Assembly (NCBI GenBank): GCA_910587595.1
Contig: CAJULQ010000012.1
Coordinates: 1-36,889, forward strand
Direction: 5' to 3'
Source of the DNA: an uncultured Christensenellaceae bacterium
GTDB lineage: Bacteria > Bacillota > Clostridia > Christensenellales > Pumilibacteraceae
Length of the DNA: 36,889 nt
Shown here: piece after piece, positions 31,838 to 36,889 of the stretch
Position numbering within the stretch: position 1 is the first letter of the stretch
Layout: every line of letters starts with the position of its first letter
Position numbers and translations under genes: made by a program
Notes under the pieces: generated by a model
What the model was told of the DNA's origin: nothing
Database searches by the model: none
Seen by the model: only the letters and a program-made list of their open reading frames with translations

Positions 31838-31878
31838 TTGACATCCGTCCTTTTTATAGGGTATACTATATAGTATAC
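31838..31878. promoter_or_regulatory. Divergent promoter built on an 18-bp perfect palindrome
   Basis: Rightward: consensus TTGACA (31838-31843), an 18-bp spacer, TATACT (31862-31867). GTATACTATATAGTATAC (31861-31878) is a perfect palindrome, so a leftward TATACT (31872-31877) serves murG, though its -35 is poor. The two -10 boxes nearly abut, so transcription in each direction should interfere with the other. A repressor could also use the palindrome. Confidence 0.7.
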
Positions 31879-31901
31879 GAGGAAAAGGTAGGGCTATTCG
31901 C

Positions 31902-32807
31902 ATGAAAACAGAAACATTCACGGCGCACGACGGCAAATCCGTTTCGCTCAAAGTGTGGGACGAGGTGCAAGCGCCGCGCGGCGTGTTGCAGATCGTGCAC
32001 GGCATGGCCGAGCACGTGTCGCGCTACAACGATTTTGCGTGTTTTCTCAACGAGGCGGGATGGATCGTGATAGGCGACGATCACCGCGCGCACGGCGATA
32101 CCGACCCCGACGCGCTCGGCTTGGCGGGCGAGGGCGACCTCTTCGAAAACACGGTGGCCGACGAAAAGGGGATCACCGCGCTTATAAAAGAGCGCTACGG
32201 TCTGCCCGTGGTCGTGCTCGGCCACAGCTACGGTTCCTTTTTGACGCAACGCTATTTAACGCTGGGCACGCAAGATATAGCGGGTTGCGTTTTGATGGGG
32301 TCGGCGTCTATGACGGGGTTTGTGCCCGACATGGGACGCAAGATCGCCGCAAAAAAATTGAAAAAGGGGCAAAAAGACGCGCGCGGCAATTTCTTTGCCG
32401 CCCAAACGTTTGTAAAGTACGACAAAAAGATCAAAGACGGCATCAACGGTTGGCTGTGTCGCGATCGCGCCGAGGTGGGCAAATTCAACACCGACCCGCA
32501 GTGCAATTTTACGTGCAGCAACGGCTTTTATTATTATTTCTTCGGCGGCATGCAAGCCATTGCGCGCAACAAGGGCGAGAACATTCGCAAGGATCTGCCG
32601 CTACTCATCATTTCGGGCGACGCCGACGGCGTGGGCAACTATGGCAAGTTGGTGAAAAAGCTGTATAAACGCTACCTTTCGTTCGGACTGCAACCGCAGT
32701 TGCAGCTTGTGGCGGGCGCCCGCCACGAACTGTTGAACGAAACAAACAAACAAGAAATCTACCGCGACGTATTGCGGTTTATGGAAAGCGCGCTGCAAAA
32801 AGCCTAA
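31902..32807 (+). CDS. Alpha/beta hydrolase (serine aminopeptidase S33 / monoacylglycerol lipase-like)
   Basis: 301 residues, cytoplasmic, no signal peptide. Oxyanion motif VHGMAEHVSRY at 32-42, DHRAHGDTD at 60-68, nucleophile elbow GHSYGS with S109, acid candidate D240 or D242 in ISGDADGVG, and catalytic H275 in AGARHELLNE. This ordering, with 'HGMAEHSxRY', is characteristic of lysophospholipase/monoglyceride lipase-like S33 enzymes. Substrate unknown: probably a fatty-acyl ester. Transcribed from a consensus promoter divergent from murG. Confidence 0.88.
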   Translation: MKTETFTAHDGKSVSLKVWDEVQAPRGVLQIVHGMAEHVSRYNDFACFLNEAGWIVIGDDHRAHGDTDPDALGLAGEGDLFENTVADEKGITALIKERYGLPVVVLGHSYGSFLTQRYLTLGTQDIAGCVLMGSASMTGFVPDMGRKIAAKKLKKGQKDARGNFFAAQTFVKYDKKIKDGINGWLCRDRAEVGKFNTDPQCNFTCSNGFYYYFFGGMQAIARNKGENIRKDLPLLIISGDADGVGNYGKLVKKLYKRYLSFGLQPQLQLVAGARHELLNETNKQEIYRDVLRFMESALQKA

Positions 32808-32841
32808 CGCGAAAATTTTTTTGTTTCTCTTGCGAAAACGT

Positions 32842-32870
32842 TTGCGTTTTTGCTTGCAATAGTGTATAAT
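32842..32870 (+). promoter_or_regulatory. Promoter of tRNA-Thr
   Basis: TTGCGT (32842-32847), a 17-bp spacer, perfect TATAAT (32865-32870). Transcription would start about 24 nt before the mature 5' end. Confidence 0.7.
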
Positions 32871-32900
32871 TGTTTTTGCCGTGTAAGGCACACGGCATGC

Positions 32901-32976
32901 GCTGTTATGGCTCAGTAGGTAGAGCACGTCCTTGGTAAGGACGAGGTCCCGGGTTCAAATCCCGGTAACAGCTCCA
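32901..32976 (+). tRNA. tRNA-Thr (anticodon GGT)
   Basis: 76 nt including an encoded CCA. Acceptor gctgtta (32901-32907) pairs with taacagc (32966-32972). The anticodon stem is cgtcc/ggacg with loop ttggtaa and anticodon GGT at 32934-32936. The T-arm is cccgg-gttcaaat-cccgg. It reads ACC/ACU threonine codons. The gene stands alone and is the last feature of core-like composition before the AT-richer right-hand block. Confidence 0.96.
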
Positions 32977-32980
32977 AACG

Positions 32981-33008
32981 AAAAACCACCGAATACGGTG
33001 GTTTTTTC
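32981..33008 (+). terminator. tRNA terminator
   Basis: ccaccg (32986-32991) pairs with cggtgg (32996-33001), extended by A5/T6 flanks; the loop is aata. Confidence 0.88.
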
Positions 33009-33046
33009 TTTATTTTGCAACTATATTTTTTGTTATAACGTAAACG

Positions 33047-33188
33047 TTTTGCCGCTATCGGCAAAATAGCAAGATATTTTCATTTTACCACAAGGTAAAT
33101 ATCCTTGGGGATAAATTAAAAATTAGAAACAAACAGCAAGTTCGTAAATAGAGGAGCTGTCGCAAGCGTTATTTTCTTGCGGCAGCTC
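33047..33188. other. Non-coding gap with two strong hairpins between tRNA-Thr and the AraC gene
   Basis: Hairpin 1 is perfect: ttttgccg (33047-33054), loop ctat, cggcaaaa (33059-33066). Hairpin 2 has 13-bp arms 33154-33166 and 33176-33188 with one G-U and a 9-nt loop. It lies 39 bp after the stop of the minus-strand AraC gene and is its likely terminator, though the following tract (ctctattt on the minus strand) is only partly T-rich. Confidence 0.5.
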
Positions 33189-33226
33189 GTTGGTTTTGTG
33201 TTTATTACCATGTGAATTTAGCAATT

Positions 33227-34438
33227 TTATTTGGTGTGTAGTTTTCTGTATTCGCTTGGTGTTTTGCCTGTGTACTTTTTGAATACGTTTGCAAAGTGAC
33301 TTTGCGAGGAAAAGCCGAGATAGACGGCGATAGCGGTTGCGTGCTTATCGGTGTAACGTAAAAGTCGTTTGGCTTCTTCCACTTTTTCTTTCAGGATAAA
33401 ATCGGTCAGCGTTGTGCCCGATTCCTTTTTGAATTTAGTCGCCAAATAAGTCCTGCTTAAAAACATCGATTTTGCAAGAGCTTCTACGTCGATAGGTTCG
33501 GATAAATGGTGCTGGACGTAATTGCTCACGTCGATAACAAGTTTTGAGGGGGATTTCCCCTTTTTCAATTTTTCGACCTGTTCCGTATAATCAAGAATCA
33601 TGTGATATTGAAGATTTGTAATTCGGTCAACACTGTTCAGTAGGTCGCATTTCTGGATATAGGCGTCCGATAGCGAAAGAGCGTCGTCAATATTGATACC
33701 GCCGCGGATGGCTGCGCGCGATATCAGCGTAGCGGTAACGATAAAAGTATTTTTCATTTGGCGAAGCCCGTCGGCGGCGAGAATACCGCCACGCACGGCG
33801 GGCGCATTTTTTACCCATTCCCGAAGTGCCGCCGTATCGCCTTTACGGACTATATTTACAATGGTTTGTTCAAGCGCAAGCGTATTATGGACGGCTTGTT
33901 GTTTTTGAATATCCTCCGCATCAGAACCATAGAATTTTTGATTGGTGCGTTCAGATTCGATTATTTCTTTTAAGTCTTGTTGTTCGCTGTCGTAAATCTG
34001 AATATCTTCAAGCGACAATTTTTCATCGTTCAAAACGTAATTCATTGTGCAAAGGATCTGGACAATACTGGAAAGAGGCATTTGCACGATACTTTTCATT
34101 GAAGAAACAAATTCATCCACGTCGTCGGGTGCGACGTCACACTTAAATGATAATTCTCTTAAATCCCGGTCGTTGACCGAAGAATGTCTTGATGGACCTA
34201 TAACTATTTTATAAGGCGGACAATTTACTACGCCGTAATAATTAAAATACGGCGTTATAAAATAACCGATATGTGCTTTGATGGCAAATATATCCGAAAG
34301 GTATGGTGTGAGCGGATCTTTTGGTAATTCGACAAGCGAGTGATAAAACACTTGCTCGTCGTTTTTATAAGTGCGGATAGGAATTCCGGCAAGGTTTCCT
34401 ATAACGGTGCAAAGATAGTTTAAATCTATGTCTTTCAT
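33227..34438 (-). CDS. AraC-family transcriptional regulator
   Basis: 403 residues from ATG at 34438. An earlier in-frame ATG at 34483 would lie upstream of the transcription start. The C-terminal ~100 residues form the double HTH: first SEPIDVEALAKSMFLSRTYL then FKKESGTTLTDFILKEKVEE; second ATAIAVYLGFSSQSHFANVF then KKYTGKTPSEYRK, the classic AraC signature. The N-terminal ~290 residues are an uncharacterised sensor region (LPKDPLTPYLSDIFAIKAHI, later helical) and not a simple cupin. Divergent from the GH3 gene, so it probably activates it in response to a sugar. AT-richer than the core. Confidence 0.92.
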   Translation of the reverse strand: MKDIDLNYLCTVIGNLAGIPIRTYKNDEQVFYHSLVELPKDPLTPYLSDIFAIKAHIGYFITPYFNYYGVVNCPPYKIVIGPSRHSSVNDRDLRELSFKCDVAPDDVDEFVSSMKSIVQMPLSSIVQILCTMNYVLNDEKLSLEDIQIYDSEQQDLKEIIESERTNQKFYGSDAEDIQKQQAVHNTLALEQTIVNIVRKGDTAALREWVKNAPAVRGGILAADGLRQMKNTFIVTATLISRAAIRGGINIDDALSLSDAYIQKCDLLNSVDRITNLQYHMILDYTEQVEKLKKGKSPSKLVIDVSNYVQHHLSEPIDVEALAKSMFLSRTYLATKFKKESGTTLTDFILKEKVEEAKRLLRYTDKHATAIAVYLGFSSQSHFANVFKKYTGKTPSEYRKLHTK

Positions 34439-34462
34439 GGTGTGCTCCCATAATACAATACA

Positions 34463-34491
34463 ATTATAAACTATTTCGTACAATTGTGCAA
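34463..34491 (-). promoter_or_regulatory. Promoter of the AraC gene
   Basis: On the minus strand: TTGCAC (34491-34486), a 17-bp spacer, TATAAT (34468-34463). Transcription starts near 34456, with gggag in the short leader before ATG 34438. Confidence 0.7.
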
Positions 34492-34518
34492 GTATTATGC
34501 TATGGGATATGTTATAAT
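34478..34518 (+). promoter_or_regulatory. GH3 promoter region with candidate operator
   Basis: TATAAT (34513-34518) has no recognisable -35, as expected for an activator-dependent promoter. A near-palindrome gtacaattgtgc (34478-34489) lies just upstream and overlaps the AraC -35. It could bind the regulator and coordinate both genes. Confidence 0.5.
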
Positions 34519-34551
34519 TTATTCAGGAAATATGAAGGAGTATCATTTTTA

Positions 34552-36889
34552 ATGGATATTCAAAAAATATTGACGGAATTGACGGTAGAAGAAAAAGCGG
34601 CTTTGCTTTCGGGTACCGACTTTATGTTTACAAATCCCGTGCAAAGGCTGGGTATTAAATCGGTAAGAATGTCGGACGGTCCGCACGGACTGAGAGTGCA
34701 GCAAGAAGGCGGCGACAACGGCGTGAACGGCAGCGAGCCTGCAACCTGTTTTCCTACGGCGGTAACAACGGCAAGCGGTTGGAATCCCGACAATACATAC
34801 AAAATGGGCGAAGCGATTGCCGAAGAAATGTTACATTACGGAATAGACGTTTTGCTCGGTCCGGGCGCTTGCATTAAGCGTAACCCCTTATGCGGAAGAA
34901 ACTTTGAATATTTTTCGGAAGATCCCTTGCTTGCGGGTAAAATGGCGGCGGCTGAGGTAAACGGTGTTCAGTCGAAAGGCTGTGGCGTTTCGGTAAAGCA
35001 CTTTGCACTTAACAATGCCGAGAATTTCCGCTTTATGGGTGATAGCGTATGTGATATGAGAGCCATACGCGAGATATACTTAAAAGTATTTGAAATCATT
35101 GTAAAGGAAAGCAAACCGCACACGATGATGTGCGCTTACAATAAAATCAACGGCGAATATTGTTGTGAGAATAAATGGTTGCTGACAGACGTACTTCGCA
35201 ATGAGTGGGGCTTTGACGGTGTGGTTATGTCCGATTGGGGCGCAACGCACGACAGAGTTAAGGGTGTTGCGGCAGGACTTGATTTGGAAATGCCGGGCGA
35301 TACCGATATTTGCCGCAAATGGATTATAGACAGCGCAAAGAACGGGACGTTAAAAGAAGAAGATTTGAATAAGGCGGTGGAGAATATCCTGCGCCTTGTT
35401 CAGCGTTATGAAAACAATCCCGAAGGAGTGGAATCTGATTGGGAAGCACATAACGCTCTTGCCGCAGAAATAGCGGAAGATTGTGCGGTACTCTTAAAGA
35501 ACGACGGTATCTTACCGTTTGATATAGATAAGAAACTGTTTGTCGTCGGAGATTTGTTCGAGAAAATGCACTATCAGGGTGCAGGCAGTTCGATGATTAA
35601 CCCCACGTTCCTTACATCACCAAAGACAGCTTTCGACAAGCAAAAGGTCGAATATAAATTCTGCCGTGGATATGCAGAAAACGCACTTGAACCTAATGAA
35701 AAACTAATAGCCGAAGCTGTAAACGGTGCAAAAGACTTTGACAGCGTTCTCGTATTTGCAGGACTTACCGATTATGTAGAAAGTGAGGGTGGCGACAGAG
35801 AAAATATGCGGCTGCCCGCAAATCAGCTTGCCGTGATCGATGCACTTGAAAAGGCGGGTAAGAAATTAACGGTTGTTTTATACGGCGGTTCGCCTGTGGA
35901 ATTACCGTTTGCAGATAAGGTCAGCGCAATATTAAATATGTATTTGCCGGGGCAGAACGGTGGAACGGCAACTTATAATTTGTTGTTCGGCAAGAAATCG
36001 CCTTGCGGTAAACTTGCCGAAACGTGGGTAAAGAGTTATGACGATGTTCCGTTTGGAAACGACTTTGCAAAGACGATAAACGAAATTTATAAAGAGAGCG
36101 TTTTCGTCGGTTATCGTTATTATCTGACAGTAAACAAAGAAGTGCGCTATCCTTTTGGATACGGGTTGTCATATACAACTTTTGATTATTGGGATATGCA
36201 AATCGAAGAAAACAACGAAGAATACAAAGTGTCGTGCGAGGTTGTCAATAACGGAAAATATGATGGCGCGGAAATCGTGCAGCTATATGTCAAAGCACCG
36301 CAAGGAGTGTTCAAGCCGTTAAAGGAACTGAAAGGCTTTACGAAAGCTTATCTGAAAGCAGGCGAAAGCAAAAAAGTAGCGATTACGGTAAAGAAAGACG
36401 ATTTGCGTTATAGGAATGTAAAAGAAAACCGATGGGCAACGGAAGGCGGCGAATATGAATTGCAGCTCTGTTCCGACTGCCAAACCGTGAGATTGAGTCA
36501 GACGGTAACACTTGACGGAGATAATGCGGTTATGCCGTATTCGGAAGAAATCAATGCAGTATATGGCGCGGCGGCTTTCGATACAATGAGCGAATCACTA
36601 TTTGAGAAAATGTCGGGATTGAAAATTCCCGCAATTCCGCCGAAAAAACCTATCAGGCTTGAAAGTCGTTTTACGGATATGCGGGCGACGTTTATGGGTA
36701 AGATCCTTTATAACGCCGTGTTGTCCGTAGCGAAAAAGGACATGAAAAAGGCGAAAAAACTTCCCGAAGGAGCAGAGCGAGATAACAAGATAAAAGGCGC
36801 AATGTTCTTAAAAAGAATACTCGAAAGCAACTCAATTATTACAATGTCGATGTCAGCGGGTACAAATTGTCCGTATAACTTTGCACAAG
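34552..36889 (+). CDS. Glycoside hydrolase family 3 (beta-glucosidase-like), 3' end beyond window
   Basis: 779 codons are visible from ATG 34552 (gaaggag upstream) with no stop before the window ends. The N-terminal (beta/alpha)8 domain has LTVEEKAALLSGTDFMFTN, SVRMSDGPHGLR, NPLCGRNFEYFSEDPLLAGK, VSVKHFALNNAENFR and the catalytic nucleophile D228 in GVVMSDWGATHDR. The second domain includes AGLTDYVESEGGDRENMRLP, and a fibronectin-III-like domain follows (VQLYVKAPQG, LKELKGFTKAYLKAGESKKV). There is no signal peptide, so it is probably an intracellular exo-glycosidase acting on imported oligosaccharides. A further C-terminal region continues past the FnIII domain. Substrate cannot be fixed from sequence. 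Confidence 0.93.
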   Translation, partial: MDIQKILTELTVEEKAALLSGTDFMFTNPVQRLGIKSVRMSDGPHGLRVQQEGGDNGVNGSEPATCFPTAVTTASGWNPDNTYKMGEAIAEEMLHYGIDVLLGPGACIKRNPLCGRNFEYFSEDPLLAGKMAAAEVNGVQSKGCGVSVKHFALNNAENFRFMGDSVCDMRAIREIYLKVFEIIVKESKPHTMMCAYNKINGEYCCENKWLLTDVLRNEWGFDGVVMSDWGATHDRVKGVAAGLDLEMPGDTDICRKWIIDSAKNGTLKEEDLNKAVENILRLVQRYENNPEGVESDWEAHNALAAEIAEDCAVLLKNDGILPFDIDKKLFVVGDLFEKMHYQGAGSSMINPTFLTSPKTAFDKQKVEYKFCRGYAENALEPNEKLIAEAVNGAKDFDSVLVFAGLTDYVESEGGDRENMRLPANQLAVIDALEKAGKKLTVVLYGGSPVELPFADKVSAILNMYLPGQNGGTATYNLLFGKKSPCGKLAETWVKSYDDVPFGNDFAKTINEIYKESVFVGYRYYLTVNKEVRYPFGYGLSYTTFDYWDMQIEENNEEYKVSCEVVNNGKYDGAEIVQLYVKAPQGVFKPLKELKGFTKAYLKAGESKKVAITVKKDDLRYRNVKENRWATEGGEYELQLCSDCQTVRLSQTVTLDGDNAVMPYSEEINAVYGAAAFDTMSESLFEKMSGLKIPAIPPKKPIRLESRFTDMRATFMGKILYNAVLSVAKKDMKKAKKLPEGAERDNKIKGAMFLKRILESNSIITMSMSAGTNCPYNFAQ

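Noticed and set aside
32957..32976. Integration (att) site duplicated elsewhere in the window
   Set aside because: I did not find a second copy of the tRNA-Thr 3' end in either AT-rich block.

Overview
The window looks like chromosome of an uncultured low-GC-lineage Gram-positive (clostridial-type Firmicutes) with a fairly GC-rich core. The reasons are strong AGGAGG-type ribosome sites, tightly packed clostridial-style pur genes, a single-chain PurL with fused glutaminase, a PP2C/Ser-Thr kinase pair, MurG, and a tRNA with encoded CCA. The assignment is inference; there is no rRNA to confirm it.

Layout. (1) 1-4.5 kb is an AT-richer accessory block. It holds the tail of an unknown gene, a minus-strand regulator made of two tandem helix-turn-helix units, two small unknown genes, and a two-gene operon. 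That operon encodes an RNase III-like protein with two dsRNA-binding domains, followed by a translationally coupled coiled-coil protein with a possible HicA-like C-terminus. A near-consensus promoter lies about 205 nt upstream. The leader can fold as two interlocked 9-bp stems (a pseudoknot) that compete with a hairpin covering the Shine-Dalgarno. This is the strongest candidate here for an undescribed system. (2) 4.5-16.0 kb is a podovirus-like head module in host-like GC-rich composition: a 5'-truncated large terminase, portal, major capsid, connector-like protein, three large beta-rich proteins, a coiled-coil virion-like protein and two holin-like genes. There is no integrase, replication gene, tail tube, tape measure or endolysin. 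The accessory block joins it inside the terminase gene. (3) 16.0-18.2 kb, minus strand: PP2C phosphatase and zinc-ribbon Ser/Thr kinase, convergent with the phage module across a bidirectional terminator. (4) 18.4-28.4 kb is the purine cluster purE-C-M-N-H-D-L, which lacks purF, purB and purK. A 35-bp tandem repeat and REP-like palindromes lie between purD and purL. (5) 28.4-32.8 kb: a small membrane protein that may be translated leaderless, a small unknown gene, a membrane-anchored probable beta-propeller, MurG, and a divergent alpha/beta hydrolase from a palindromic divergent promoter. (6) tRNA-Thr(GGT), followed by a second AT-richer block with a divergent AraC-type regulator and a GH3 glycosidase that runs off the end.

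How the parts work together. The pur genes cover most of IMP synthesis as one probable transcription unit. The kinase and phosphatase form a reversible phospho-signalling pair. The AraC gene probably controls the adjacent GH3 enzyme. The RNase III-like operon has the architecture expected of a dsRNA-targeting, possibly anti-phage, module, but no such function is shown by the sequence.
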